A stretch of DNA of 64,000 bases from Ecdyonurus torrentis (lineage: Eukaryota > Arthropoda > Insecta > Ephemeroptera > Heptageniidae), in NCBI GenBank assembly GCA_949318235.1, contig OX439131.1, forward strand, positions 7,835,811 through 7,899,810, written 5' to 3'. Below are positions 1 to 14,800 of the stretch, piece after piece; within the stretch, counting starts at the first letter, position 1, and the number at the start of each line of letters is the position of its first letter. A program made the translations under genes and the position numbers. The notes beneath the pieces are model-generated. The model searched no databases, was not told the DNA's origin, and saw only the letters and a program-made list of their open reading frames with translations.

Positions 1-1868
1 GTATTATAAAAATATTGGATATACATATTACATTTTTGTTTTACCGTTAGAAATTTATATCTAAATTTATAATCTGTTATTTTAAAATAAAAAAATGTAG
101 CTGTAATATTAGCTAAAAGTATGTATGTATAGTTAAGAGGGGTTGAATGAGGAAGGGGTTAGGTAGTTTACTTGCATACCCTATACTCCAACTTACTCAT
201 TTATTAATGCGCCAAGGGTGATATCAAACCCCATAAATTATCGACTACACCTAGTACTTTTTTTATAGCTTCTGTGCTTCCAATTTACTATCATCGCTTA
301 GGTTAATTTTACTTCTTGTATAATATTAAAACATGTGTAAATATTATTTTGTTATATAGAAATTGCTTTTTTTTGATAAACATACTTTACTTGAGAAATT
401 TTGTTTCCTTTATTAAGTAATTAGTACAATGGATAAACATTAACAGGAGCATTGAACTTTAAAAGTTTAAAAACACTTAAAAAGTTGAGAATAATAAATT
501 TAAAGATAAAATAACTCTAGTTTTTAATGAAAAATGTTAGAGAACGCATGCGTTAAATATCTTATTAGTATCATGTTGATTTCTTTTCAAGAAAATAATC
601 AATTAAAACAGTAATTTTACTATCAGGGTTGCTATATGTTTGCTGCAAAATATACATCTTTATTCAAAAATAAATTATATATTTTTTCAAAAGGTGGGGT
701 TTTATTGATTATTTTGTTATTTTATTGAAATTACATATAAGTTAATTTAACATGTTAGCATTCCAGTTCAAAAGCTTATGTTATGAAATTTTCAACAATT
801 TTTTTATGGACACAGAGAGTTTAACTGAAATTTTTACTACGGGTAGCTGACATTGTAAGACATAAAATTATAGTCATAAAACTTTTTGAAAATAATTTTT
901 TAAATAGATAAACTGACGTCATTTTTTCATCATAAAATAATTCCTACCTATAAGCCTTTATTATTATTATTATTATTTGTCATACTAAAAATAATAATTA
1001 CGATACATACAAAATCTTTACATTACATTAAAGCAGAGCTGAACGTTCTGAAAGATTATTTATTATTGAAATATGTTGTAACTCAATTTATACGCTATGC
1101 AGTTCAATGGCTTGTCATTTATTTCTATGCAGTATGTAAGCGCATTAAAATTTCATTCACTTGAATTGCAATCCACTCAGTATTAATTTCTATAAAACAT
1201 TCTACTGACAAGCAGCGATTTACAATTCAAATTTTAATTTATTCTCTATTTTACAGCACATATTGTTTCTATTTTATGATGAAAAATGAATTAAAATAAA
1301 AACAGTAATAATATTTTATATGAATTTCATAATTTTCTTAAGAGTAGCTATTATTTTTAATGATAGATATTCTAATTCACAACATCATGTTTTTTTATTA
1401 ATTCTGAATACATATTGAAAGAACAAAAATTTCAAAATGAGATAACGATTTATATTTCTCTTTAAATTTACGGATCTTTAAATTTATTTTATTTTTTTAT
1501 CCCTTTGATATAAAGTGTAATCTTTTAGACAATGATTCTTTAAGCCGATGTAATCTTTTTTAGCTTCCATATCAAAATTTTTGGACAAGTACCAAGTTAA
1601 AATTTAACGTTCCTAGAAAAGGTTCACTCAAGCATCTTACATTTGAACAACAAAACAATGTAAATTTAGGATACTATGAACATTATGAAAATTATATGCT
1701 ATAATAAATTTTGCACAAAATTAGCATATCATTATTCTTAGACGTTGGTTTCAATTAATAAACTTATGTTTAGATAATTAATATTTTACATTACTATTTT
1801 AAACGTTGAAGTAATATATGACTTGTAAAATATTATTTATTGTTATTTTGATCATAATATTTTATTAC

Positions 1869-1907
<39 letters not shown>

Positions 1908-3640
1908 AAAGGACCTATATCTTATGTTTCCTTATTTTATTGGAAGATTTCCAAGAAAGATTACTTTCTACTTCACATATTAATTATTACTAACACATTT
2001 TTCTTAGAAGTATCTTCCATGCGTGAAGATTGTACAGCAGGAAATTGTCTGTGATACTTTACACTCACACCAACATGTCATGCTAAAAATACGGGGATCA
2101 TAATTTTTAAGTTATTTATATGATGTTTTAAGAGTATTATTATTTCAAACCTATATGAGTAAATAAAATATTGTATTTTAGTAAGTTACTCGTTAAATAG
2201 AAAAAAACATTATACATAACGGAACTATACAGAAAATATACATGTATACACAAGTAGAAATTTTTAAAGAGAGATTAGTTGTATTGATATCTGCGTATTG
2301 GGCGCAAGTAAAGCGCAAGCCTGTTTTTGGTTGACAAACAAATAAATAATGAAGATAAAATAATTGATTTAATTGTAACTAGAATTATAATAATCAATAA
2401 TATAACTGAGTTCCTCTTCTTACATAGTTATTATTAAAATAAATCTGTATTCATCATGCATCATGGAAAGTATACACTTAAAAGTTGACTCGTTTGGCTG
2501 TAGTAGAACGAAGTTAGTTTTTACCCATGAAGAAATGACGCTATACTTCAAATTCACTGTTTTTCAACCTATAGATATGCATTAGACGCCCAACAATAAA
2601 TCATTATGTTATAGAAGCGCATAACTATGTTGTACAACATTATTTTTTTTATTTTCGGATTGGCTTCTAACATAGTTTTATTAGAATTCTCTTATTGATA
2701 CTGAATTTGTCTGCACGGACAAAAATAAATACGTAATAATTATGCTAGCTCATTATCAACAATATTCATTATATTAATTTTAATATGCAATACTGAACAA
2801 TAACTTTGTTGCATAGCATTTATATTACGTTTTGAAGCTAGTTATTATTCCAGTACAGTAAGTTGACTTCCAATTTATTTCAATATAACATCATTAAAGC
2901 AAATAATATTAAAAATATTATTGTATGATAAAATATACAAATAAGACGTTTAAAAAAAATGCTGCAAAATACTTAAAATAGAGTTGACTGACAAGACGTA
3001 GTTTGAGGCACATGATATTTTATTGTTGCATGTGAGCGAGAGAGTCCCTCTCAATTGAGAGGCAAGTGAGCGAATGGTGTTGGCAGTATAGATCACAAGT
3101 GGTGCCTCGAGCAGACATCGCAGTGAGAAACCAAGATGATTAATGAAACAGACTAAATACACACACACACACACACACACATACAAACTGTGTAGTATCA
3201 CACAGTACACTATACTGTACAGCATCACGCTACACGTGTCAAATAAATATACTCAAACACGACATCCTACAAATCATATAACAAATTATATTAATAAATC
3301 CCTATGACATTATATATAATTTTAGTTGTCATAAAATTAAAAGAATTACTTTAGTATTAAATAAATTGAAGTGTTTGGATGACGTTTTCATTTTTTTTTT
3401 TTTTCCGCCATTTGATTCTCATCTCAAGAGTAGAGTTTTAATGCAATTAAAAATATGTCTCGATTTTCTTTCTTTTCGTTCTTTGTTTATCAATCAACGT
3501 TTTTCTCAATTATACAAGATATATTTTTACTATTGTATTTTATTTTTCAATAATGTGTAGTGTGCCCACTGTTGTAAAATGGAAAGTAAATATGTATACA
3601 ATGCAACAGCAAACAGACAGAAATTGACAAGTCTTTTTAT
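1..3640. other. gene-free AT-rich stretch
   Basis: No supported gene. It holds an A-tract at 1874-1904, a short (ATT)6 at 958-977, the AC repeat at 3159 and a 16-base palindrome at 3047-3062. The patch 3010-3130 is GC-richer and open on the minus strand, without other evidence of coding. Confidence 0.6.
3159..3181. repeat. (AC)n microsatellite
   Basis: AC run of about 11 copies. A perfect 16-base palindrome, CCTCTCAATTGAGAGG, lies at 3047-3062 about 100 bases to the left. Confidence 0.95.
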
Positions 3641-3799
3641 TGGAACACAACCTTCCTCAGAATTACAATTTCGGACCAAATTTATTCTCAGAACATGTAT
3701 TTTATGCAAAATATTGTAATGATATCTATTTATTTATACAAATAAATTCTTTGACACTTTTCTTCAAATCTCTAAACGTGAACGTTTTATTTTTCTATT

Positions 3800-3977
3800 T
3801 GCTTGTGAAGAGTCCCTTTCTCATCAGCATCGATCACACGGCAGCCCCAGGCTCAACGGCAAAATCTCGTCTAAAACTGATGGCCTCTCACTGCACAAAC
3901 CTCCCACACATTATATCTCTTCCAGCCTTCTCTCATCATATCATGTCCCGCAAATATTGCCCGTAATATTTCATCAA
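3800..3977 (-). other. GC-richer patch with short minus-strand open frame
   Basis: A patch richer in G+C than its surroundings. On the minus strand a frame reads FDEILRAIFAGHDMMREGWK, then RYNVWEVCAVRGHQF, and stops at TAG (3871-3873). No start codon, domain or clear splice site supports it. It may be an old repeat or the end of an undetected gene; the product is unrecognised. Confidence 0.2.
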
Positions 3978-4780
3978 AATTTACACGTAAAAAAAAAAAA
4001 AAGTAACTGTCCACTTTTTAAAAATGAAATATATTTATTTATCTTTTAGATCTATATATTTTTCAAAGTACCAGTGATTTTTTATTTTCAAAACTTCAAC
4101 GCTTAATATGTCTCCTTTTCATTATTACTGTTTTCTTTTGACCGAATAAATACGTATACAAAAACAATACGCAAATATTGTACAGCAAATAAACCCAGTT
4201 ACATGAAAATGAGAAATTAAATACAAAAACAATAAAGTAAATAATGTTTTAAGCTTTCGTTGGTGCTCCATGGAGGGAAACGTAAACACCACGCATTTAA
4301 CTCACTCATCCTTAAACATCAAAGTTATGATAAAAATTTAAAACAGGAAAATTGGTATTTAATTTAATACAACTTTTCTGTGTATGTACAATATATATAC
4401 ATTTATAAAAATAAAAATGTCCCATCAGTTTTTAACATACATCATTAACTTCAAATAATTTAGATGACGACGTTCCCACTCATTTAATTTAAATTTATTC
4501 TCATTTGTGCAAATAATATTAAAAAAAAAAGTTTAAAATAAAAAATCTCGGTCAAACGTTGTTCGAAATGACAATTATTTTTCCTCATTTCCTTGCGTTA
4601 GTGATTGTGAACGTCAATGATGCAAAGACGTGACTTTTTACTTGCCTTACAAATGCACTACCTGCTCATTGTCCACCTACTGGGGTCACGTCCCAGTAAG
4701 TGCACCGTATTTTTAAGTAAGGTCGTCAGTGCAAACAAACTCAAGCCCACTGAGATTCTTCATTCTAACGTATTTCTCAC

Positions 4781-4861
4781 CACTTCTTCGTCCATTGGGA
4801 GCGCTTCACCAGGCAAAAAGAGCATTAATAACCATTGGCCTCCAGCTTCCCATGCGGCTTT
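4781..4861 (-). other. possible orphan internal exon
   Basis: On the minus strand a pyrimidine-rich tract ending in AAAAAAG precedes an 81-base open stretch that ends GAAGTG|gtgaga, a good donor. It encodes 27 residues in one phase: KAAWEAGGQWLL, MLFLPGEALPMDEEV. Base composition is clearly richer in G+C than the flanks. I recognise no family and found no convincing partner exon; patches at 3871-3977 and 3010-3130 are also open on the minus strand. It could equally be a repeat fragment. Confidence 0.25.
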
Positions 4862-4959
4862 CTTTTTTAAAAAGAAGCAGAAAAAAAAGACGTAGAGTTT
4901 GTAATACTGCATACTTTCTTTTTACCATAAAAACCGCAAGTTTCTAACAAAAGAGCATC

Positions 4960-4962
<3 letters not shown>

Positions 4963-5030
<68 letters not shown>
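4963..5030. repeat. (TC)n microsatellite, 34 copies
   Basis: Pure TC run passing into imperfect T/C-rich sequence to about 5065. Confidence 0.98.
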
Positions 5031-5034
<4 letters not shown>

Positions 5035-7355
5035 TCCTTCTTTTTCTTTTTTCTTTTCTTTACACTCACACGCAAAAATTGGTCTATTGATAAAAAAAAA
5101 GTGATGGTGGGAAAGAAATCTTTTTCCTCCCTTTTATATTTTCCATCATTCTTTTTTGACTACATAGAGGATGGGATCACTTAGACAAACTTTTGCATAC
5201 ACTAAGGGAAAATATAATAAGAAAGTTGCTTTATAACGACTGATAGAGTAAGTTAGAGAGAGAGAGAGAAATGGAAAGAGGAGCACTGATGTGATTTTGG
5301 TGAACTCGCCAAGGAAGAAAATGGTCATCAAAAAGTAGATAAAAGATATGACAAACTCAGCATTTCTACTTATCACAGTGTATACGTTACTTACTCACAA
5401 AGTAGTACGTAAAGTATATACGTACGCTCACAATGTGGAAAGAAAAGAAGGGAAACAAAAAGTTTCTTTTCTCCTTAAAAATCTCTATATAAACCTTGCA
5501 TACAAACCATATTTTACATATCTATTTCATATAAATAAATGTTTTATTTTTTTTTTTTAATAATAACCTTTTCAATATAATGATGATCTTTACTTTATGT
5601 TTTGTATTCATTATAAATATTTAAGAAAGAAATAATGTAAAAATCGACAAAATTTTTGGGTAAACGAAATAAAGAAGTATTATACACTTTAAATTTAAAG
5701 AAAAAAATTTGACGAGATGATTTATGTTTTCTTTCAAATCTATAGCTACATTTTCAACATTTCATTTATTTTATAGATTCATTGCTCATTTTTTTACCGT
5801 GAGAGATATTATATTTATTATATCGTATTGAGTTGCGATAACTGTAATTTATATCTTGAAAAACGTTTTTATATTATTAAAGTTAAAAAATATATACTTC
5901 TTCCTAGCGTGAGGTGATAAATTTGATGTGTTCTTTAGTTTCTTTTTTACGAATCAATTTCTTTAAATCTTTTTTATGAAGCTTTTTAATTTATAAATTT
6001 GGCAATCAGATTATTCAAAATATATAAATATTTTAATCTTTCATTTTTATTAAATTTTAATAGAAAGCTATATTTTTACTAATATATTCACATTTTTCGT
6101 TCTTTATATTATACCATCACCTTAGAAAACGTATAAATACTAATCTTGTTAAAAATGTTTTTCGATTTATAAGATTAAAATTTTGTATAAAGGCTGAATG
6201 AAATATACTGGTATTTTTTTGTATACTTCCCAGTGAAGCAAATAAACTATGCATTTTTACAAAGAAGAAGAAAAAAAAAAAAAAAAAAAAAAAAAGATGA
6301 ATGTAAATTTTCAATGAAGTCTTCTACTTTGAATAGTGTACATATAAATATATAACATGCGAAGTATACCATGGTAGTACTGCTTCACTCTCTTGCGCTT
6401 ACAATGTTAAAAAAAAAAGCTACCAGGTTGAGCAAGGCTATGGCTCAAGGTATATATATTAAATAATGCAAAACTTGAGATGTATGCAAGAAAACTGCCT
6501 TTGTACTTCAACATTCTTTCTAACAAACTGTAAGGAGTATAAAAAAAAAGGGCAAAAGCAACTTTTTCAAAGTTAACGTAAGTTTTTGTCTCAAAATATG
6601 AATGTGGTGATTGTATTTACTTTTTTTTTTAATTAAGTTAAATACAATATATATCAGGTTTTTATATCACTGTATTTCTAATTTAAATTTATATATACCA
6701 AAAAGGTTTAAATTAAATATTATCTCTCTTTGAATGCATATTATATTGCAGTGTCTCTCAATTTTATTATTTCAATTCAATTTTTTTGTCGATTATAACA
6801 TATGATGCAGTAAATTTGATTTATTTATTGAAATAAGCTTTTTGATTTAAAACATTATCGAAATGTAAGGTTTTTAGTGTCGTATCCCTAAGTATAAGTT
6901 CATATTTAAAATAGCATGATGATTAACATTCAGATAAAGCTCTGTGAGACTTGCATTACCTTATACGAATACAGGAGCATAGTGAAGCAAATTAACAGTA
7001 AAATACTCGGAAAAAATTTAGTGGCTAATACCAGGGACTACTTAATTTTGGTAAATATTAAACTGAAACTGGTATTGATATACTATCTAATATAATTTAT
7101 TTCAGGTGAAATATACTAAAAACTAAAATAAATCATATGTATACTATTTTACCTGCATTAGGTGACATTATATAATATATACTAATGCCTGTTTTAAATT
7201 AATATTTATCTATTGTAATTATTTACAGGTTTTCCATTGATAAAAAAAAATTGCCATGAACTATTTACTTAAATGGGATACTTTGACTTTGTATGCGCTA
7301 TAATTATTTTATTGCTGGATAACAGTATTTCTTAATTTATACAGTATATTAGTAT

Positions 7356-7455
<100 letters not shown>

Positions 7456-8934
7456 GTAGTTTCTCCAGCTTCTTCTAAAGTTAACTTCTGATAAATACAA
7501 TGATATAGTAAGGCATAACTTCAGTAACAATTAACATTTGCTAATATTTAAATTTATTTGCTTTTAGAAATGTGATTAGTCTGAACGTCCCCCATTAGTA
7601 AAATATAAATGGTCTTTAAAACGTTGCAATACTTCTTCTTTAAAAAAAGGGGGAGGGTCTCATAAAACTTTTATTTAAATATATTTAAATTTGTTTGCTT
7701 ATAATAAACGTGTTGCATGCGTACAAAAGCTTAAAAGAAATAAAGAGCAGCGAATTGTGAGAAATAATAATAATAAAAAGAACACGCATGTCTGTATCTG
7801 GGTAAAAGTAAATGAAGGTAGGTAGGTAAAAAAAAATATTGCGCGATATTTACAGAGAACCTCATGAAATGTTGTGTGACGACGAGAGAAACAAAAACAA
7901 AGTTAAAAACAAACAACATGTTGGGTTGGGTGAGGTGGAGAAACCACCACAGTTGTCTTAAACTCTTTGTTGTACAGACTTTTTTTGTTTCTTTCTCCCT
8001 TTTCCTTATATACTTTTCTTGTTGTAACTTAAGAGCTGCCATTACAGTTCAACTAAAAATAAAAGAAATGTCTACTACATTTTTTAGAGTGCAATGTCTA
8101 ATGCAAGATGGTAATAAAATACAACTCATATAATATAATAATAACAATAAACCATAATAGAATTTTATTTTTTTTAAAAATAAAGCATGTAAATTGTTAT
8201 TATATATTTTTTCTCTTGCAAGTAAAATAATATTTTACTTTACTGAAATGTAAATATAATAATAATAAAACAGTAAAGATACAATTTTGTTTATTTTATT
8301 TTAAACAATATGTTATTACATAAAGTTTATCTTTATTTTATTAAAAAAATTATCATATTACTTTATAATAACTGAGAAGAAATAATATTTTGTTTGTTTC
8401 TTTTCTTTTAAAATTGTAACTGGTTTGCATAATTAAAGGGAAAATAATACTGTTATTTTTTGTCCCTTTTGTGAGAAGTCTCAGTCTAATTTTGATACAT
8501 ATTATCTTTATTTGAAAATTTAAGATGAGAATTGATAAATGATTAACAATTCAAATTAAACAACTAGAAATTTTTTCAAAACTTTTTCTAAACTAAAAAA
8601 AGAATAAAAATTAAAATATATTTTTTTTAACATAACCTATTGTTTTTACGAAATAAAATCTAAATATTAATTAACGTATTTTTAACTTTTTTTTATAATA
8701 ATCATAAGGTATTGTAAATTTAGCACGGACGAGATAAAAAAAAAGTTTTATGAAAACAATGGTTATTCGTTATCATTGTTAGGCAGGAAAATACAAACTT
8801 GGTTATTTTCTCTTCTTCTAACAATAAAACTCAAAATAAAGAAGCTTAATTTTTCCAGACATTGTTAAAAAAATTTAAAATAAAACTTAAATAAAAAAAC
8901 GAAAAAAGGTTGTAATTTTTGTGCTGTGAATAAT

Positions 8935-8935
<1 letters not shown>

Positions 8936-8972
<37 letters not shown>
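8936..8972. repeat. (CT)n microsatellite
   Basis: Pure CT run of about 37 bases followed by T/C-rich sequence to 9006. Confidence 0.97.
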
Positions 8973-8976
<4 letters not shown>

Positions 8977-9253
8977 TTCCCTCTTTTTCTTTTTCTTTCT
9001 CGCTCTCAAATATAAATTTTTCATGAAATAACAACTAAAAAATATATAAAATATGCTTCTGATTTTTTATATTCTCCTCGCAATACAATATAACAACATT
9101 TTAAAAATCAGCATAAAAAAATGTTTTTAGTTATAAAGTCACAACTAAATTATATTTGTTTTATTCACTCTTTGTCAATAACAAGTTTAATTATTATTAA
9201 TATAAAAGAAGATTTGTATTGTAGCAAATATTCTTTTAGTAAGAAGCCATGTG

Positions 9254-9355
9254 TACACGGTGCAATATTTTCAATGCGCAACTAATTTGATTGCCCGATT
9301 TACAAACATTAAAATTTCAATTTATCACATTTTATTGCATCATATGAACGGTCAT
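9254..9355 (+). mobile_element. repeat family B copy (CACGGTGCAA end)
   Basis: Begins CACGGTGCAATATTTTCAAT, then GCGCAACTAATTTGATTG. Related sequences occur at 13605, 28494 and, inverted, at 39505. The right limit is uncertain, so I cannot state its length or duplication. Confidence 0.4.
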
Positions 9356-10720
9356 TTGATTTAATAATTGAAATGTCTTAAACATACTTTAGGCTCACGT
9401 AATACCTACATTATATAGTGTTTTATTTATAATACAATAACGAGATTACTCAACTATTACCATGAACTTTATAACAATAATATCCCAAAAGAGAGGTACT
9501 CGAGTGGAATATCCATTCCCCCCCCCCCCTCTAATTTCTTCCTGGCTATATTAGCACTATAATATTGTTACGTTTAGAGATAAATTAGACAAATGCAGTA
9601 AAAATATAAAATATAAACCTTTTTTAAACACCTTTTTTTTTTCAAACACATTTTTGCGTAGTGCTTTCGAATTTTTATTTTAAAAGTCAATTATAGAGTT
9701 ATTCCTACTTTATTATGAATAAATTATTAATTAAAACATCCCGAAAGGCGGTTATTGTGATTATTCAAACAAACAAACAAACCAGCAAGTGTAAATGAAA
9801 CGTAAATTTAATTTAAAAGTTTCATTACAAACATTTACTTATTGACTTATTGTTAATGTTTCCATATATGATCTCTCAATACAAATATTTTAAAAATAAT
9901 TTTAGAATAATTTTAGCGGTATTATTTTTATACAAACAAATAATTATTATAGTTTATAGATAGACCCATAATATATAAAATACACTGGTCGCTTTATAAA
10001 GCTAACAACTAAATCATAAAATGATCGGTAATTATATTGATCATTGTAAGATGAAGTACCGAAAATTTTGCAAAATTTCTCGACCGATGGGCCTTTTTGT
10101 CTCACTCAAACCAATTTACTGTATATCATATTTTTATGCTTGATAATAATTATATAATATTTCCACAAAGTTAAGTTTAATATTATAATAATGCACAAAA
10201 AAAAAAAAAAAAAGATAATAATTTTTTATAATGTGTACAAAAATGAACTGATAATTTTTGTTCATCTATATATTCCAACGAGCTGAGAGTAAAACCTGCA
10301 TACGGTTTGTGTAAAATGGATCAATCTATTGGTAGGAACCACTGTGGGCGAATTTTACAGTATACATTTTGTGGCCTCGCAACAAATATTACTATTATGG
10401 AATTATGCATAACTATTAAATGAATAAGTAATTCATTAATCTACTTTATTGAAAAAAAAATATGAAAGATAAATTCAGTTTTAAAGCACGTAAAATCCAC
10501 AGCATTATGTAAACCTTTTTCTTAATGAAAGAGAGATGTTTACTAGGCTTGACAGTGTTTTGTTTGATCTATAGTTGCAGCTCAAATTTTTATGATTATG
10601 AATTTTTATTTCAATGGGTAGTTTAAAATAATAATAATAGTAATATTGAGTCAAATTAAATGTATTTACTTTGAAAAGTCTTGACATTTTAAATGTTTAT
10701 AAATAACATAGGACATCATA

Positions 10721-10721
<1 letters not shown>

Positions 10722-10812
<91 letters not shown>
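10722..10812. repeat. (TA)n microsatellite
   Basis: Pure TA run of about 90 bases. Confidence 0.98.
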
Positions 10813-10813
<1 letters not shown>

Positions 10814-13599
10814 TTGTTTTGCTTTTAAGTTCACAAAGTACACAGAATTCAATCTGATAAACAAGATGATGTCAAGGATTCTCACTTTTATTCTGAACTT
10901 TTAAACAGCGAGATAAGAAATTGTGTTAATTGTATAAAATGTATATATGTTAATTTCAATACCATATAAAACCCTTTTTCTAAACAGATGTTAAAAACTG
11001 CATATCAAGCAATAAGATTACTTTGCTAGAAGATTTTGTTTTTAATAAAATGCACACAGTCTTATTTTGTAAGCACATAAATTAAAACAAGCATTCATGT
11101 AGAAAATACTATAGAAACTGAAAAAGGAAAGAAAGTCAGATCTTGATATTATTGTATAATAGTGCTTTGTACAACTAGTCAGTAATCTGTATAATATAAG
11201 ACATTTAATTTGAAATGTTGTTTAGATTTCAACACAAACGTACATAATATATTGTATGCTTAAAATTAAAACGAATGTTTTCATTTCATCAACAACAACA
11301 AAAAACTATATAATTTCATTGTTATTATATTAAAGTATTGTTATAAAATAATTTTGTAATTACAATTTATATGAATAGACAAGAGAAATTGTATGTAAGC
11401 CGTATATAATATATTGTTTGTATTTTTTGTAGCTCTGTTCTAAATATCCTTGTGAATATGCAACCAGCACGACCTTACATGAAAAAAAGTATATATAATT
11501 CATTTTAACTAAGCAAAATTTTATTACTTGTTCAATTTTGTTGAAAGGCAAATATGTTAGTTTTGAAAACTATTATTCTGACCCGTTTATTATTAGCCTC
11601 CGTGTGTATGGTCTACATTATAAACGTCGATAAATTGACGATGGTAAAATTTATAGCTCATTCATACAATTAATCAAGAAAAAAAAACTGTAACTCAATA
11701 CGGTCTTTTGATTATAGTGAATACTATAATCATTCACTTATGTCACTGATTGAAATAAAATAGAAAATAAATAGTTCAGGTTCATGTATCCTCCGGTTAA
11801 AAAGCCTTTTATGTGCCTTAATGAAAAAAAATATTAATTTAATTATTATAATGATTTAAATAAAAATAAATATGTTTTGTATTTTATGTATTTATGTTTA
11901 TGTATTTATTATTATAGAACTGGCATAAAAAAAACTGTATTCATTGAGAAAAATACTTGCATAATACTTACTTTAATTGAACTCAGAAATAATATAGAAA
12001 TTTCCTAGACTCCTAGTCAAAGAACTTTTCAATAATAATAATTTGTTATTTATTTAGAGACCACAAAAGGTACATATTTATCAGACATGTTTATCTATAA
12101 AAATTTCTATTCTACGTTTATTTTTAAAAACATTTGGTACATAAATATGCCATAAGGTTCAAGTATCAGATATTTTATTGCTCTAAGCTATTCAAGTTTA
12201 TATAGAATCAATGATTTCTTAAGTGAGCTGAAAATTTGAATAAATTCAACAAAAGATAAGATGCTTAAAAATTTAAAATTATATATTTACTACATTTAAA
12301 AATATTATTATTCTATATTTAAAATATGGATTAAATAATATTGAAACACAAAGTACTTACTATAGATTATGCAACTTACATAAATGGATTTTCATACTTT
12401 TGAAGTGTAGAGTAATCTAATGTTATACTAACTCATATAATCGTTAATGTTCTGTACACTAGTTTTGTTCGTTCGTTAGTTAAACCATCTGGCTTTCATA
12501 GATTTTGGTATTTATACAATATTAACAAACTCTATACAAATAATACATTCACAGGATACAAAACATTAACAGTGACTTATTAGGTAAATACTGATTTAGT
12601 ACTTAACTAATATTTGTGCTTCAATGATGGATATTTATATAAGTTTATTATGTTATTTTATTTCTTATTATAATTTTTTTTTGTAGAAATATCACAGCTT
12701 AAAATCAATAATTTATGGCTGATGTATATACCCATAAGATGTGTTCACATGTTCATGTATTACTGTAGCATTCGCAGCAAAATAATTATTTACATTCAAA
12801 ACAATACTATTTAACAAATTGCTTTGCAAAGTTACAAAAACTAAAATATATTTTTGAATGCACTCTTAAAATTAAAACGATAAAAAAGAAAAACTTAATA
12901 TGATACACAAAAAAAAAATAGTAACACTGTAATTTGTTATAAATAATAAACTATCTTTCAAATATTAAGCAATTCTTTAGTCTTTATTTATCGTCTCTTT
13001 GTAAAATTTAAATCTATAAGTTCTGGTGAGAATAAGTTTGGATTCGAATTTAATTTGAAGTATTTAATCAAAACAAATAATTTTCAAATACTGTAAATTA
13101 AAAATTCTTTAAAAAAACGAGTCTAAGACGTAAATTCCATGGTACAAACATCAAGTAGTGTTAAATAAAAATGCTTAACAATCTTATTTAATATTTTTTT
13201 GCGTAATTTTTCTATTCAAATTTACCAATTCTAATTACTCAAAACAAAGTTCTATATAGTTTGGATAATAATAAATAATGTGAAATAGTAAAGGTTAGAC
13301 TATATATCTTTACAAGAAGTATGAAAACATATCATGCTGAAAATGAATATCAGAAGTATGTACGAAACTATTTATACTGTTTTTAATGTTTTTAACTGTT
13401 TATAATGAAGATTTTGTATAAAATCAAATGATGAATACAAAATAATTTTTTAATTACTTCCTATGTTTTACACGTAAAATTGTATACAGATACTATTAAA
13501 AAAAATTGTACTCCATTCCCTTACGGCAATGCATATGGAATTTTTATTGAACGTTATACACAGGATATGGCCAAACGGTTCTTTAACCCCTGTTTAGAC

Positions 13600-13690
13600 T
13601 TTAGATGAAGCAACATTTTCAATGCACGTTAAATTTGATTTATTTATTGTACCAAATATAATTATACATATAAAATTGTAAAGTCAAGAA
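13600..13690 (+). mobile_element. repeat family B copy, diverged
   Basis: GAAGCAACATTTTCAATGCA then CGTTAAATTTGATTTA parallels the family B end at 9254. Divergence is considerable and the outer end is not preserved. Confidence 0.3.
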
Positions 13691-14716
13691 GGAAATTTAA
13701 AAAATAACATACAAAATAAAAATATGGTGGAAATAATGCAAATAATACCAATTAACACACATTGTGTGTAGTTTGCTTTATATTTGTAATTATAAACAGA
13801 TAATAAATTGATCATAATATATAAGTTGTTAGTTTAGTTTTGTTTTATTATTATTATTACTATTTTTTGTTATCAAATGTATGCAGTCTTTCAAAATGAC
13901 AGACAATTTGTTGTAAATATTCAAAGAACGGAAAATAAAGCTATTGACTCCAGATGTTGTTCTAACATTAAGAGGTGTACAATATGTAGTAAAAATTATT
14001 AAATTTTCATGTATTGAAATTTATTACCCAATGGAACCAGTATAAACAGACCGTTAGAGCGTAATTTTTTTTATCACGATGTCTGCCTGCAGATAAAGAT
14101 ATTTCAACATTCATTCATTACAGAACGTATGTTTATGTAACACGATTGCATGTACATATTATGATAAATTGTCATTAGATTCTACAAGGCATGCACGTGT
14201 AATATCTCACCACTGATGCAACTTTACTATCATAAATATTATTTTATAGAACAATCTAAAGTTTTTTTTTTTTTTTTTTTTTTTTAAATATTTTTATTAT
14301 ATGTTATAAAATATGAAATATTATTATTATTATTTCTCATGATGTATATTTACTATCATTTAGATCATGTAGTACATTTTTTTACTCATTAATCAATGTG
14401 TATATAGATTTATTTACTACTCGTTTCTTTCTGTCTTTTTTTGTATGGTAGATTTTTTTTTATTCTATTCATTACTCATATAAAATCAGGTCACTTCTCA
14501 ATTATTTTCTTTTATGTTTTAAAAATAATCACTTTATATGGCAATTGAAAACACTAATTAATTGAGTAAAAGAGGATTTTCAATGCAGAGGAATTAATTA
14601 GAATTCAAAACAAATTAAGTCTATAATCAATAAAATTTTATTGTTTGACGTCAAACGTTTCAATTCTGAATGAGTTTCCTGAAAATAAGAAGACGTACAG
14701 TAATATATATCTAGTT

Positions 14717-14719
<3 letters not shown>

Positions 14720-14797
<78 letters not shown>
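14720..14797. repeat. (CT)n microsatellite, about 38 copies
   Basis: Pure CT run. Confidence 0.98.

Positions 14798-14800
<3 letters not shown>

Noticed and set aside
1818..2054. Open frame with a hydrophobic start and poly-lysine
   Set aside because: The lysine run is the A-tract at 1874-1904; the rest is AT-rich noise without domain or splice support.
7731..8133. Overlapping open frames on both strands
   Set aside because: No domain, splice signal or codon pattern favours either strand; the composition is that of a mildly GC-richer AT-rich region.
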